From positions 930,001-994,000 of the forward strand of contig SNVD02010473.1 in assembly GCA_013180625.2 (NCBI GenBank): DNA of 64,000 nt, read 5' to 3'. The position numbers and the translations under genes were made by a program. The notes under the pieces are model-generated. The model was given only the letters and a program-made list of their open reading frames with translations. It was not told where the DNA came from and did no database searches. The DNA comes from Boswellia sacra (Eukaryota > Streptophyta > Magnoliopsida > Sapindales > Burseraceae). This document shows positions 49,571 through 60,808 of this stretch, piece after piece. Within the stretch, counting starts at the first letter, position 1. Each line of letters begins with the position of its first letter.

Positions 49571-51088
49571 ATGCTCATGGAACTCTCCTCTCTTCAAACT
49601 TTGCTCCTCATCTTCTTCCTCTTAATCTCCCTCTACTTCTACGTCTACACTTCACACAAACAGCCCATAAAAAATGGCTTCAAACACTACCCTTTAGTGG
49701 GGTTCTTACCGGAATTTATAATGAACCGGAGCCGCTTCCTTGAATGGTCAACTGAAACCCTTAAACGTTGCCCCAACAACACTGGTTCCTTTTCTCGTCC
49801 TGGTAAAGTGCGTGGCATCATCACGGCCAACCCTTCAAACGTGGAGCATATTCTCAAGACCAACTTCGAGAACTACCCGAAAGGCGACCGGTTCATCTCG
49901 CTTCTTGAAGATTTTCTCGGCCGAGGAATCTTTAACTCCGACGGGGAGTTGTGGAAGGTTCAGAGGAAAACTGCTAGCTACGAGTTCAACACAAAATCGC
50001 TTCGCAATTTCGTTATGGAGAATGTTAGATCTGAGATCTTGTCAAGGTTAGTACCCATTTTAAGCAGAGCCTCGAGAACGGGACAAGTGTTGGATTTACA
50101 AGATATTTTGGAGCGGTTTGCATTTGATAATATATGTAAAGTGGCTTTTAACGTCGACCCAGGTTGTCTCAGCGGGGATGGAACCTCTGGCTCCGAGTTC
50201 ATGCGCGCGTTTGAGGATGCAGCAACGCTTAGTTCTCAGAGATTCTTGACCTTATTCGCATTTCTGTGGAGACTTAGGAAGTTCTTTAACGTCGGATCAG
50301 AACGTGTCCTGAGAAAATCAATCTCAATAGTTCATGAATTCGCTAATGATATTATTCGTTCAAGAATGGAAGCAAAAGCAGAGAACATGGATGAAGATTT
50401 ACTCTCACGATTTCTCCGAAGCAGCAAGGACTCACCCGAATTTCTCCGAGATATCGTCATAAGCTTCATTCTCGCGGGACGAGACACAACCTCTTCCGCT
50501 TTAAGTTGGTTCTTTTGGCTTTTATCTTCTCGTCCAGACGTTGAGCAAAACATATTGAAGGAGCTTGAAGCGATTCGAGCCCGATACGGGACAAGTGTAG
50601 GCGATATATGCAGCTTCGATGAGCTACGAGACATGCATTATCTGCACGCAGCGATATCCGAAGCGATGCGTTTATACCCACCAGTACCGATAGATACGAA
50701 AGCGTGCAACAATGACGATATCTTGCCGGACGGCACATTTATCGGGAAAGGATGGTTTATTTCGTATCATACATGCGCCATGGGACGAATGGAGAGCATT
50801 TGGGGAAAGAATTGCTATCAATATTTGCCCGAGAGATGGCTTGAAAATGGAATATATCGGCCAGAGAACATGTTTCGGTTCCCTGTTTTCCACGCCGGAC
50901 CGAGAATGTGTTTGGGGAAAGATATGGCGTATATTCAGATGAAATCTATTGCAGCATCAGTGATTGAGAGGTTCGTGATCGATGTACAGCAAAAGGACAA
51001 GTGTCCAGAGCATGTGTTATCTTTGACTCTAAGAATGAAAGATGGCTTACAAGTGGGAGTCAGGGATAGATGTGAGGACATGATTTAA
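49571..51088 (+). CDS. Cytochrome P450, CYP94 family (fatty-acid omega-hydroxylase type), intronless
   Basis: ER-bound monooxygenase of the CYP86 clan. CYP94 enzymes hydroxylate fatty acids, and some subfamilies oxidise jasmonoyl-isoleucine. A single exon of 505 residues. The frame above 49571 offers only GTG; a second ATG at 49577 (MELSSLQTLL) is an equally good start and matches the relic and partial copies downstream. Visible are an N-terminal anchor, the I-helix AGRDTTS (about 302-308), ExxR in SEAMRLYPPVPID (about 364-367), PERW in YLPERWLENG and the haem loop FHAGPRMCLGKDMA with Cys near 447. The AMGRMESIWG stretch is typical of CYP94. All catalytic positions are present. Subfamily (A, B, C or D) is not resolved, so the substrate is not assigned. 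Related 5' ends occur at 60868 and 63982. Confidence 0.94.
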   Translation: MLMELSSLQTLLLIFFLLISLYFYVYTSHKQPIKNGFKHYPLVGFLPEFIMNRSRFLEWSTETLKRCPNNTGSFSRPGKVRGIITANPSNVEHILKTNFENYPKGDRFISLLEDFLGRGIFNSDGELWKVQRKTASYEFNTKSLRNFVMENVRSEILSRLVPILSRASRTGQVLDLQDILERFAFDNICKVAFNVDPGCLSGDGTSGSEFMRAFEDAATLSSQRFLTLFAFLWRLRKFFNVGSERVLRKSISIVHEFANDIIRSRMEAKAENMDEDLLSRFLRSSKDSPEFLRDIVISFILAGRDTTSSALSWFFWLLSSRPDVEQNILKELEAIRARYGTSVGDICSFDELRDMHYLHAAISEAMRLYPPVPIDTKACNNDDILPDGTFIGKGWFISYHTCAMGRMESIWGKNCYQYLPERWLENGIYRPENMFRFPVFHAGPRMCLGKDMAYIQMKSIAASVIERFVIDVQQKDKCPEHVLSLTLRMKDGLQVGVRDRCEDMI

Positions 51089-53595
51089 TAAGCTTAGCAC
51101 TGCAACCACTATTTTGTTGGTATTAAAAATGCCAAATACAGAATCACAAATGTCTGATCGTTTTTTATTATGTTATAGCTGCCAGGGTTTTCTGCTCAAC
51201 GATGACTTACAAACTAAGTAAATAAATTTCAGCATATAATAAAACATATTCAAAATAATCTCGTACAGTTATTGAATGACTTTATATATTACTTCTTGTG
51301 TAAAAAGCATATAATATGATTAATTTACCCAGATATCATTACTCCTCATAAATTAATTTTTTATATCCATTACTTCAATCACTTTATAATATTATATGTA
51401 ATAGTTTTTGCATACCATATCTTTCTTTATTCCATGAAAATATGGCATAAATATTAATTGACTAAAGAAAACAGTTCTTGATATTATGACCACCGTTGAT
51501 ATGATTTTTTTGCTTAATTTTGAAGGATCTTTTGGTATATCATCCTTCGATAGATATGAGTGGTTAGAATTTGTAACATTTTTAAGGATTATGTTATTTG
51601 CACTTAACCTGTCAACTATATAAAATTCCTATCTTGAATATAAATTAATTATACTACAGTTTCATTTTTAAATTAAGAAAGATTATCCTATGTTAGTATC
51701 AACACAAAGCACTGAAACAAAACAGAGCGAGTTTCCTGGCAGAAGGAATTTTGTATAATTACATGTACAATTCCAAGATTAATCCGCAGAGGTTTATTCA
51801 TTAAAAAGAGGAATTTGCACCCTGCATCTGGTTGATGAAGGAGATCGAGAGGATGTTGTGGTTTCTATGATTTGTAAAACGAGGGAGATTCGTGCCTCTT
51901 GTTTGTGGATAGTATTTTGGAGTTTAACAAAGTGGGGATAAGTGAGAACTCCTCACTCCAATAAAAAAAAGAAATGCTTGTGAGGAAGTGAATGATTACT
52001 AACTCCAACAAAAAGAAGGATGCTTGGTTCGCTGCAGCATTGGGCTTGTCGATGTCATCGTCCCTGACTTCTTCCAATGATTGAATCCATACTTTATAAA
52101 ACACGACAAAACTCTTGCAGATGCAATCCATACTCCACGGCCGATCTGGCGCACAAAGGCCACGAGCCGCTAATCAATCCCACAAAAGCAGGGATTGACT
52201 CTACTAGCCACATGACACACATGGGGAACACCTGTAACTGATTTGTAAGCCCTATCGGCTACAATTTGAGGATGGTTAAACATCCTCCCATGACCAAATG
52301 GCAGTTCATGTTTAGAAATAGCTTAACACATATGTAAATATATACATAAGCAGACCTGCATTGGAACTTGAGGGATCCGGCCCCTCTTAAAAAATTAAAA
52401 TTTTGTTATACCCTACCAAAATTTAAACAGTTACAAATACACCTTTTTAAAAAAAATTTAATCTTACAATACCTTTTTTTAAAGGGAGGTTTTGGATACA
52501 GTACATTGGTTGTATCGGTGTATCACTTTTTCAAATTTTTGTAATTTTAACGTAAAAGTTGAAAATTTTTGTATAAAAATAGAAAATATAAAAAAAATTG
52601 TAAATAAAAAATTTTTCAATTTTTTATAAATTAATATAAAAATTATAAATTATTGTATAAAAATCATAAATATGAAAAATTATTTATTTATAATTTTTTT
52701 ATATTTATAATTTTTATATAAAGATTTATAATTTTTATATTAAATTTATAAAAAATTGAAAAATAGCATCGGTATATGACCCACCAGAGGGTTTGTAATA
52801 TTCCGTAGACAATACCTTGAATCAATTAAAATTTAAAAAGTATAAAAATATATATCGACGTGATATTGATGTGACACTCTATAATTACCCATCGGCATGG
52901 GCTCCGGTTATCACAAACCCTCTCTTTTTAAAATTTTTTTAAATCTTGTCCAGGCACTGCCCCTGCCACTCTTCCGCACTTGCAAACTGCTGCAACATAC
53001 GAAAAGACAAATTTCTTTCTTTTCCCAGTAAGTTTATCGTATTATATTTAATATTTATTATTGTTTTTCATCCTAAAATTTTATTCAAATTTTTTAGTGC
53101 TTTTCGCCTTTGCTTTGCACGATTCTATTTCTCAATTCTCAGCTTTTAACTTTGCATGCGGCTGCATGTCCCCACCAATGTCATATTGGAGCTACTGCAA
53201 TAGACATACAAGTAATAACTTTTTATCATCATTGCAATTAATTTTTATTACATGTTTTCTGTAAATAAAATTTATATAGATTCTTTGATGCTTATTTATT
53301 TAAATATAAATTATTTATTTTTCTTTACATTTTTTTTACAGTTAATCAATCGATTATTATTGAAAGAGCTCAAAATTCAAAAAAAAATCTTGTGAATAGT
53401 AATAACTTTTTTTGTAATTTATATTATATAGTTTTTTTTCATATCATATATTTCACTTAATTCTTGATTTATTTGTATTGATTATTAGAGTAAAAAAATT
53501 AAATATCATTAAAAAATTTTGGGAGAATTTTATTATTTAATTTGTTTGTAGTCTTTTTGAATAGAAAATAATATGTATGATTTCTTTTATCGGTT
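51089..53595. other. Intergenic region with a MITE-like hairpin and possible hAT terminal sequence
   Basis: No gene recognised. Around 52360-52480 the sequence GGGATCCGGCCCCTCTTAAAAAA followed by T/A-rich DNA resembles subterminal sequence of hAT elements and may belong to the decayed transposase downstream. The MITE-like hairpin is listed separately. Confidence 0.4.
52495..52788. mobile_element. MITE-like AT-rich hairpin
   Basis: The left end GATACAGTACATTGGTTG...TATCGGTG and the right end GCATCGGTATATGACCCACC are imperfect inverted repeats enclosing nested AATTTTTATAWA-type inverted blocks. The ACAGTACAT start is shared with the element at 18931, so they may be one family. Confidence 0.45.
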
Positions 53596-54476
53596 ACGGA
53601 GAGATATTTTAAAAGAAAATCTACAAGAGTTGACATCAAGTCCAAATAAAAGTGCTAAAAGTTCAAAATAAAATTGTATTGATATTAATTTACAAGATTT
53701 GCTTGCAGATCTTGAACTTATAACGCAAATTTTGGCATATAATTCATAATGGCTAGGATCAAGTTCAAAGAGCATATCTTTCAAAAGGTTCCTTGTGAAT
53801 CTCGTGATCACAATTTTTCCTTCAAACAATATGGAGAGAAGTCAAGAAGATTTAGTCCATCTTGGTTTGATGAATACCTATTTGGTTGGAGTATAGTATA
53901 GTAAAAGATGTTTTGTTTTGCTTATATTGCAATCTCTTTAAACCAAATATTAGAGAGCAACATGTAGTGAATCTTTTGAAAGTATAGAGTTTTCGAATTG
54001 GAAGAAAAAAGAAAAGTTAAACGTTTATGTTGGAGGTCCTAATAGTTCTCACAATCAAGCTTGGGGTATGCATGAAGCATTATTGAGGTAAGAGCAACAT
54101 ATAGAGACAATTTTTGTGAGACAATCTGACCTAATTGCCTATTGAACTCTTTTAGGTGCATCAATTTCTATTAAGACAAAGACTTTCATTTCGTGGACGT
54201 GATGAATTTGAAGATTCTAACAATCGAGGAATTTAACCAAGCTCAAATTAACTATATCGAACTCGTTTGGGTGCATGAATTGATTGTATCATGTTTCTAT
54301 TAAGGCAGAGGCTTTCATTATTTGGACATGATGAATCTAAATAATCTAATGACCGAGAAAATTTTCTTGAACTATTACGTTGGTTGTGTGATCATAATAA
54401 GGAAACAATAAAAGTTGCATTACTAAATGCTTTTGAAAATTTGAAATTGATAACACCAAAAATTCAAAAAAGATAT
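53596..54476 (+). pseudogene. Decayed hAT transposase (DUF4371 / TTF-type zinc finger, ZMYM1-like)
   Basis: Conceptual translation across several frames gives family landmarks in the right order. ERYFKRKS is at 53599, near the usual N-terminus, with ACG where the start ATG would be. PCESRDHNFSFKQYGEKSRR and FSPSWFDEY follow at about 53790-53877, FSNWKKKEKLNVYVGGPNSS with HNQAW at 53991-54064, and a LRQRLSLFGHDES-like block near 54300. NFLELLRWLCDHNKETIK and AFENLKLITPKIQK lie at 54362-54476. These belong to the TTF/DUF4371 part of hAT-related plant transposases. The frame is broken by many stops and shifts, and the RGHDE block is present twice (about 54165-54230 and 54290-54360). The C-terminal dimerisation half is missing. 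Confidence 0.72.
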
Positions 54477-54965
54477 AGTAAGTGTTATATCTTTATTTAT
54501 TAACTCCAAATATCATCAGTTTACTCGCCATAGATGATGTAACTTATTTTATAATTGATGAAAACTAAAATTTAATATTTAGAAGAGGAGAACTGAATTT
54601 ATTCTAATGCAAACTTAATATTCAGATGTGAAAATTATTTATTTGCCCACTATCAAACAACAAAATTAATATATATATATATATATATGCATATATTATA
54701 GAGATCGGAGCAATCTCATAGGTTTTGAAGAATAAAAACTTGCATGGTTACGGCTGAAAGATTTCTAAAAGAACTTTTTTTAATTTTAAAATAAGAGAAA
54801 GTTATTAATGTTAAAGAGTTGGGAGGCTTATTTATTTATTTTTTAAAATGATAATGAGATAACACTATAGATGAAGATATAAAATTCGTTTAACACACCA
54901 GAGGGAGATGGTGTGTGAGGCGTACACAAGTATTTCTCCTTGATAGAAGTTCTTCTCCTACATTT
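54477..54965. other. Spacer between the hAT relic and the repeat at the chromovirus insertion site
   Basis: AT-rich, with a (TA)n run at about 54670-54690. No gene seen. Confidence 0.4.
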
Positions 54966-55051
54966 GTTGAACAGCGTAGGCACTCGATGACGAGTACTTA
55001 TTGAGCTCTGTAGACTTTTCCTTTGGTTCTATAATTCGTTGAACAGCGCAG
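54966..55051 (+). repeat. 72-base tandem repeat, interrupted by the LTR retrotransposon
   Basis: Unit 1 (54966-55037) starts GTTGAACAGCGTAGGCACTC. Unit 2 starts at 55038 (GTTGAACAGCGCAG) and resumes on the far side of the retrotransposon at 60753-60808 (GGCACTCGATGACGAATACT, then GAGACTTTTCCTTTGG). The element therefore inserted inside the second copy. GCAG at 55048-55051 is the left target duplication. Confidence 0.75.
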
Positions 55052-55572
55052 TGTGACGAGCTTAGAGTTTTGCGCAGCTGCTTGTGCGGCCCTTAGACAA
55101 CTTGAACCCGAAAGTTGCTAAGTAAGCCTTGAAGTTTGCTTCTCGCTCAAGGAGAAGTTAGGACCGTTGAGCCAAAAGAGCTTTAGAGGCTAGAAGAAGA
55201 GATTGGACTTAGAGGCAAGTATTGCTAATGCAAATGAGCTTTGTATTACACAAGAGAACTCTTACAATGCTTTGTATTGTAATTGCTTGGATGCCTTACA
55301 AATGAGCCATGGAGGGGTATTTATACTAATCCACCTCCCAAATGAATGGCTAGGATTTATTACATCCAATGGCCACAAACGAGTCCTACCTAATTTAGGT
55401 GTGGTAGGTGAACTACCATTGACATTGTATATTTATATGTGCTAGTTGTACATATTTGACTTGCTTAGAGTTTCTAGAAAATGGGCTTGGATTGCATATC
55501 TTCTAGAAATCGGGCCAAGCCTTTGTGTACATTTTGGGCCACTATAGCAAGCAAATTGGGCGGTCTGTAACA
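55052..55572 (-). repeat. 3' LTR of the chromovirus
   Basis: 521 bases starting TGTGACGAGC and ending CTGTAACA on the plus strand, matching 60232-60752. The terminal bases differ slightly (TGTGACGAG here against TGTCACGGG there). Confidence 0.95.
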
Positions 55573-55584
55573 TCCTCCCCACCT
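55573..55584 (-). other. Polypurine tract of the chromovirus
   Basis: Reads AGGTGGGGAGGA on the minus strand, directly before the 3' LTR, the standard plus-strand primer position. Confidence 0.85.
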
Positions 55585-58500
55585 ATTTTCGTGACGTCCT
55601 CGGCGCGCTCTCGTCCTTGTAGCGTTGGATGTGTTCGCCAAATTGCCACAAGAGATCTTCGCGTTCCCAACTCGCCTCGCTGTCCGGAAGGTTTTTCCAC
55701 TTCACCAAGTATTCGGTGTATGGTGGAACTCCTCTCCTTCGAATTACTCGATCCACAAAGATGTACTCTACGTCCTTGTCGAATGAGGTGACGACGGCTG
55801 TGGGTGCTCGTTTGGACTCGCTTCGACTTGGATCCTCCTTGTCCTCATGATAGGGCTTGAGGAAGCTCACATGAAAGATCGGATGAATCTTGAGGTTAGG
55901 GGGCAAGCGTACCTTGTAAGAGACTTCACCCACTCGTTTGATAATTGGGAAAGGACCCTCATATTTTCGCACCAACCCCTTGTGCACTTTGCGAAGTGAT
56001 TTGAATTGTTGGGGTAGGAGCTTGACGAGTACCAAGTCCTCCTCTTGGAATGTGAGGCTCCGTCTCTTTGTATCCGCCCACTTCTTCATCTTTTTGGCAG
56101 CCTTGTCCAAGCATGCACGTGTGATGTCGGCTTGTTCGTGCCACTCCTTTGCAAGCTTGTAGGCCGCGGGGCTTTTTCCTCCATATGTCGAGGCTATGGC
56201 ATGTGGAGTCATTGGTTGTTGTCCCGTCACAATCTCGAAGAGACTCTTGCCCGTTGCCTCGCTCCTTTGGAGGTTATAAGAGAATTGGGCAACATCAAGC
56301 AACTTTGCCCAATCATGTTGGTGAGCGCTCACGTAATGCCTCAAGTATAGCTCGAGCAAAGCATTTATGCGCTCGGTTTGTCCGTCGGTTTGGGGATGAA
56401 AGCTTGTAGAAAAGCTTAAGTCGGTCCCCAACAATTTAAAGAGTTCTCCCCAAAATTGACCTATGAAGCGAGGGTCGCGATCACTTACAATGTTTTGTAG
56501 AACTCCCCAAAGCTTCACTACATGTTTGAGGAATGCTCGAGCGGCTTCGTCCGCAGTACAATCCGTAGAGACGGGTATGAAGGTGGCATATTTGCTAAAG
56601 CGATCAACTACCACCATGATGCTTCCACATCCATCGGACTTTGGTAAGGCCACAATGAAGTCCATCGACACACTTTGCCATGGCCTTTCCGCAATTGGTA
56701 GGGGTTCAAGCAACCCCGCTGGACGTTGGTGTTCAACCTTGTCTTGTTGGCACACAAGACAAGTCCTCACGTAGCCTTCCACATCTTCCCGCATTTGGGG
56801 CCAATAATAGGAATCTTGTACAAGTGCAAGGGTTCGTGCCATACCTGGGTGACCAGCCCACTTGGAATCGTGGCACTCCTTGATGATTTCCTTTCGCAAG
56901 TTCTCATGTCTTGGTACAAACAAGCGATTCCCGGTTGTGAGGAGTAGGCCTTCATCAAGCCAAAAGCGTCGTGTCTTTCCCTCACTTGCCAACTTCAAGA
57001 GATTCCTGGCTAAGGGATCGTGCTCTAGGCCTTGTTTGATGCGGTCAATGAGCACACTTTGTGGACGACTTGCACTTAGGGTGGCAAGTTCCGTCTTGCG
57101 ACTTAGGGCATCGGCCATAACATTTGCCTTGCCCGCTTTATACTCGAGCCTATAGTCGAACTCGGCCAAGAAATCTTGCCATCTTGCTTGCTTGGGGCTG
57201 AGCTTCTTTTGAGTTTGGAAGTAGCTTGTTGCTACATTGTCGGTTTTGATGACGAAGTGGGAACCAAGCAAGTAGTGTCGCCAAACCCGTAGGCAATGGA
57301 TGATGGCCGTCATTTCCTTCTCTTGGACCGTGTATCGACACTCCGTGTCATTGAGCTTGCGACTCTCGTATGCAATGGGGTGCCCTTCTTGCATGAGAAC
57401 TCCCCCTATGGCAAAGTCTGAGGCGTCCGTGTGTAACTCAAAGGGCTTGGTGTGGTCGGGTAACACCAACACCGGTTCTTCACATATAGCCTTCTTTAGC
57501 TCCTCGAAGGCACGTTGGCACTTTTCGATCCAGTGCCATGAGCGGTTCTTCTTGAGAAGATCCGTGAGAGGGGCGGCCTTGGCTGAGTATCCCATGATAA
57601 ACCGCCGATAATAATTAACCAACCCAAGAAAAGATCTAAGTTCGGGTACCTTGGTTGGAGGCTCCCATTCTTGAATGGCCTTCACCTTCGCTTGTTCCAT
57701 CATAAGCTTTCCATCTCGAATTCGGTGGCCAAGAAATTCTACCTCTCGTTGTGCAAAAGAGCATTTTTCTTTCTTGACATAAAGCTCGTTGTCGCGGAGG
57801 ACTTGGAAGACTTGTTGGAGATGTTGCACATGCTCCTCAAGAGTTGTGCTATAGATGACAATGTCATCCAAGTAGACTACCACGAACCGATCAAGATAGG
57901 GATGGAAGAGCTTGTTCATGAGGGTGCAAAAGGTGGCGGGTGCATTGGTAAGACCGAATGGCATAACAAGAAATTCATAAGCACCGTACCTTGTTACACA
58001 CGCGGTCTTTGGTTCATCACCCTTTGCGATGCGCACTTGATAGTACCCCGATCTCAAATCAAGCTTGGTGAAGTATCGAGCCTTCCCAAGTTGGTCGAAC
58101 AATTCCGCAATCAAAGGTATTGGGTACTTGTTTTTTATTGTTACCTTGTTGAGTGCTCGATAGTCGATGCACATGCGGAGAGATCCATCCTTCTTCTTTT
58201 GGAAGAGGACGGGTGCGCCATATGGAGCTTTAGAAGGCTGAATGTATCCCGCATCAAGTAGGTCTTGGAGTTGTTTCTTCAACTCCGCAAGTTCGGGTGG
58301 CGCCATGCGGTAAGGCGCCATTGCTGGAGGCTTTGTACCGGGCTCCAACTCAATTTCATGATCCACTTCCCATCGTGGAGGCAACTTCTTTGGAAGTTCT
58401 TGGGGCATAACGTCCTTGTATTTCTCAAGGATGGATTGGACTCCCTTTGGCATCGGGTCTTTGGCAACGGCAACGTCCTCACCATTATTTAGTTCTCGAA

Positions 58501-59161
58501 CGGTGGCAAGGAAACTTGGGTCTTTCTTCATTCCCCGTTTGAATTGTAGTGCGGAGAGCATTTTGCCTTCAACTTTTGTTGCACGCTCTGCTATCACCAT
58601 GCATGAATGACTCCCGTCGAGTATGTTGAGGGAGTTGGAAGATGGTATGGGGAAAGCATGGACTTGGTCGAAGAATTCCATGCCAAACACTACTTGAAAA
58701 TCATCCATGGGGACAATGGAGAAATAAAGCTTACCGTTCCATGTGCCAAGTTGAACCGTTGTTGCCTTTGACACTCCCAAGATTGCTTTGGCGGGTGAGT
58801 TTACCGCCTTGATGGTGCCACCTCCGTTGCTGTATTTGAGGCCTAGCCATTTGGCCTCGTCTTCCGAAATGAAGTTGTGCGTGGCTCCCGTGTCAAGCAT
58901 CGCACGCACGTCTTTGCCATTGATTGTGGCACTCACATACATAAGACCCTTTTGCATAGGTGTGGGTTTTTTGAGTGCGCCAATTGTGCGGAGAGAACCC
59001 ATCCCCGCTTGTGGCTCTTCATTGTTTACACCCTTATGTTGAGCGGCAAGGGCGTTGAGAGTCTTCCTCTTTGGGCAATCCCAAACCCAATGAGGACCAT
59101 CACATATAAAGCAAGGACTTTTAGGTTTAGGGGCTTCGAACTTACCTTTGTTAGGCGTGTC
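55583..59161 (-). CDS. pol: Chromovirus pol region (NC knuckle-protease-RT-RNase H-integrase-chromodomain)
   Basis: Open frame from just after the TGA at 59162-59164 to the stop at 55583; its first ATG is at 59002 (1139 residues from there). Before that ATG lies a zinc knuckle ([13 protein letters not shown]). Counting from the ATG: aspartic protease LDTGATHNF (about 36-44), reverse transcriptase with [11 protein letters not shown] (YLDD at 377-380), RNase H with [11 protein letters not shown], and the integrase HHCC finger (His 711 and 718, Cys 748 and 751). The DDE core follows (Asp 781, Asp 841, Glu 877), then a GPF-type module (about 1016) and a chromodomain (about 1077-1130, [16 protein letters not shown]). 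All catalytic residues seen are intact. It is in the same frame as gag. Confidence 0.95.
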   Translation of the reverse strand, partial: DTPNKGKFEAPKPKSPCFICDGPHWVWDCPKRKTLNALAAQHKGVNNEEPQAGMGSLRTIGALKKPTPMQKGLMYVSATINGKDVRAMLDTGATHNFISEDEAKWLGLKYSNGGGTIKAVNSPAKAILGVSKATTVQLGTWNGKLYFSIVPMDDFQVVFGMEFFDQVHAFPIPSSNSLNILDGSHSCMVIAERATKVEGKMLSALQFKRGMKKDPSFLATVRELNNGEDVAVAKDPMPKGVQSILEKYKDVMPQELPKKLPPRWEVDHEIELEPGTKPPAMAPYRMAPPELAELKKQLQDLLDAGYIQPSKAPYGAPVLFQKKKDGSLRMCIDYRALNKVTIKNKYPIPLIAELFDQLGKARYFTKLDLRSGYYQVRIAKGDEPKTACVTRYGAYEFLVMPFGLTNAPATFCTLMNKLFHPYLDRFVVVYLDDIVIYSTTLEEHVQHLQQVFQVLRDNELYVKKEKCSFAQREVEFLGHRIRDGKLMMEQAKVKAIQEWEPPTKVPELRSFLGLVNYYRRFIMGYSAKAAPLTDLLKKNRSWHWIEKCQRAFEELKKAICEEPVLVLPDHTKPFELHTDASDFAIGGVLMQEGHPIAYESRKLNDTECRYTVQEKEMTAIIHCLRVWRHYLLGSHFVIKTDNVATSYFQTQKKLSPKQARWQDFLAEFDYRLEYKAGKANVMADALSRKTELATLSASRPQSVLIDRIKQGLEHDPLARNLLKLASEGKTRRFWLDEGLLLTTGNRLFVPRHENLRKEIIKECHDSKWAGHPGMARTLALVQDSYYWPQMREDVEGYVRTCLVCQQDKVEHQRPAGLLEPLPIAERPWQSVSMDFIVALPKSDGCGSIMVVVDRFSKYATFIPVSTDCTADEAARAFLKHVVKLWGVLQNIVSDRDPRFIGQFWGELFKLLGTDLSFSTSFHPQTDGQTERINALLELYLRHYVSAHQHDWAKLLDVAQFSYNLQRSEATGKSLFEIVTGQQPMTPHAIASTYGGKSPAAYKLAKEWHEQADITRACLDKAAKKMKKWADTKRRSLTFQEEDLVLVKLLPQQFKSLRKVHKGLVRKYEGPFPIIKRVGEVSYKVRLPPNLKIHPIFHVSFLKPYHEDKEDPSRSESKRAPTAVVTSFDKDVEYIFVDRVIRRRGVPPYTEYLVKWKNLPDSEASWEREDLLWQFGEHIQRYKDESAPRTSRK

Positions 59162-60196
59162 TCATTTGTCCCCTCCGAAAGCCTTGCGCGCACCACCATC
59201 CCTTCGGTCATGTCCTTTCTTGGTGTTTCGTTCTCCCCCACCTTTGCCATGGTTAGGCTTTCTTTCTTTTGATTGGGACGTGTAGTCGACGAGGGATTCG
59301 GCTATGGTTATGGCGTCATCAAGGTTTTGCACGCCACGCCTCTCAAGCTCAACCCTTGCCCAATCTTTTAAGCCATCAAAGAAGTATAAGAGGGAGTCTT
59401 TTTCGGACATACCTTCAATTTCAAGGATGATTGTGGTGAAGTCTTTGATGTACTCGCGAATGGTGCCACTTTGCTTCAAACGACGGAGGCAACCTCTTGC
59501 CTCCTTTTTCGCATTGCTTGGAGAGAAAGGCTTCCGTAGCTCTCTCTTGAAGTCCTCCCATGTGCGGAGGATGACGATGCCTTTGCCCGCGTCGCCATGC
59601 TTGCGACGCCACCACAATTGGCCTGTTTCACAAAGGAAAGTAGGCGCAATACCTATTCTCGAAGCATCATCATAGACACCTATCACCTCAAAGTATTGCT
59701 CCAAGCCGAATAGGAAGTTTTCGACTTCCGTAGCGTTACGAGTGCCATGGTATGTGGCGGGAGTTGGCACTTGCATGTTGCTTAGCCCACTAGGACTTGT
59801 GTAGGAGGGGCTAGCACATTCGCAATGGTGCTTCTCCCATTCCGTGCGTGAGTCCTCAACTTCCGCACGGATTGCCCGCAACTCACGCTCCACAAAGCTT
59901 CGTAAGCTAGCGAGCTCTCGTGTGAGGTTTTCACTAAACTCGAGTATTGTGGACTTTGTTGCTTGGGTGATCTCTCCATAATCCGTCTCTAGGCCTTCGA
60001 GACGATCGGAGAGGCCCTCGATAGCATTGTCCATACTCGAAAGAGATTGCTCTATGCTAGCAACACGAGGCTCTAAGGATTCCGAGGAGAGAGCTTTGGA
60101 CTTACCTCGTTTTCCTTGTGGGCGCGGTTGAGGTTGAGGTTGTTCCTCACGTTCGCGGACTTGCTCTTCCACATTCATCTCTATATCAGATGCCAT
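59162..60196 (-). CDS. gag: Chromovirus gag (capsid), ended by an in-frame TGA
   Basis: 344 residues from the ATG at 60196. The N-terminal part is acidic/basic and predicted coiled-coil (leucine- and glutamate-rich, about residues 45-110). A retrotransposon gag domain follows (GQLWWRRKHGDAG, WEDFKRELRKPFSPSNAKKE, SGTIREYIKDFTTIILEI). The TGA at 59162-59164 stops the frame just before the nucleocapsid zinc knuckle, and pol continues in the same frame. The leader between LTR and ATG is only 35 bases. Confidence 0.92.
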   Translation of the reverse strand: MASDIEMNVEEQVREREEQPQPQPRPQGKRGKSKALSSESLEPRVASIEQSLSSMDNAIEGLSDRLEGLETDYGEITQATKSTILEFSENLTRELASLRSFVERELRAIRAEVEDSRTEWEKHHCECASPSYTSPSGLSNMQVPTPATYHGTRNATEVENFLFGLEQYFEVIGVYDDASRIGIAPTFLCETGQLWWRRKHGDAGKGIVILRTWEDFKRELRKPFSPSNAKKEARGCLRRLKQSGTIREYIKDFTTIILEIEGMSEKDSLLYFFDGLKDWARVELERRGVQNLDDAITIAESLVDYTSQSKERKPNHGKGGGERNTKKGHDRRDGGARKAFGGDK

Positions 60197-60217
60197 TTGC
60201 TTTTGTGCTCGAACCGT

Positions 60218-60229
60218 GCTCTGATACCA
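60218..60229 (-). other. Primer-binding site, initiator tRNA-Met type
   Basis: TGGTATCAGAGC on the minus strand, two bases from the 5' LTR. It is complementary to the 3' end of plant initiator tRNA-Met. Confidence 0.92.
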
Positions 60230-60231
60230 AC

Positions 60232-60752
60232 TGTCACGGGCTTAGAGTTTTGCGCAGCTGCTCGTGCGGCCCTTAGACAACTTGAACCCGAAAGTTGCTA
60301 AGTAAGCCTTAAAGTTTGCTTCTCGCTCAAGGAGAAGTTAGGACCGTTGAGCCAAAAGAGCTTTAGAGGCTAAAAGAAGAGATGGAACTTAGAGGCAAGT
60401 ATTGCTAATGCAAATGAGCTTTGTATTACACAAGAGAACTCTTACAATGCTTTGTATTGTAATTGCTTGGATGCCTTACAAATGAGCCATGGATGGGTAT
60501 TTATACTAATCCATCTCCCAAATGAATGGCTAGGATTTATTACATCCAATGGCCACAAACGAGTCCTACCTAATTTAGGTGTGGTAGGTGAACTACCATT
60601 GACATTGTATATTTATATGTGCTAGTTGTACATATTTGACTTGCTTAGAGTTTCTAGAAAATGGGCTTGGATTGTATGTCTTTTAGAAATCGGGCCAAGC
60701 CTTTGTGCATATTTTGGGCCACTCTAGCAAGCAAATTGGGCGGTCTGTAACA
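60232..60752 (-). repeat. 5' LTR of the chromovirus
   Basis: 521 bases, the partner of 55052-55572. On the minus strand it contains TATAAATA at 60610-60617, a plausible promoter for the element. Confidence 0.95.
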
Positions 60753-60808
60753 GCAGGCACTCGATGACGAATACTTAACTGAGTTCTGGAGACTTTTCCT
60801 TTGGCTTA
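60753..60808 (+). repeat. Remainder of the second 72-base unit, right of the chromovirus
   Basis: Begins with the target duplication GCAG and continues GGCACTCGATGACGAATACT. It matches 54979-55025 and completes the unit broken by the insertion. Confidence 0.72.

Larger units (their letters stand above)
55052..60752 (-). mobile_element. Ty3/gypsy chromovirus (Reina-like), complete with LTRs, minus strand
   Basis: A 5.7-kb LTR retrotransposon with 521-base LTRs, a primer-binding site complementary to initiator tRNA-Met, gag, pol in the order protease, reverse transcriptase, RNase H, integrase, a C-terminal chromodomain and a purine tract. The compact size, short LTRs, iMet primer site and chromodomain point to the Reina group, though Galadriel-like or CRM elements are not formally excluded. 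The flanks share a 4-base duplication GCAG (55048-55051 and 60753-60756). A hand count finds about 15 differences between the LTRs (about 97% identity), so the insertion is fairly young. One in-frame stop separates gag from the rest. Confidence 0.95.

Noticed and set aside
57671..58261. 196-codon frame on the plus strand across the chromovirus
   Set aside because: It is the antisense shadow of the reverse-transcriptase region.
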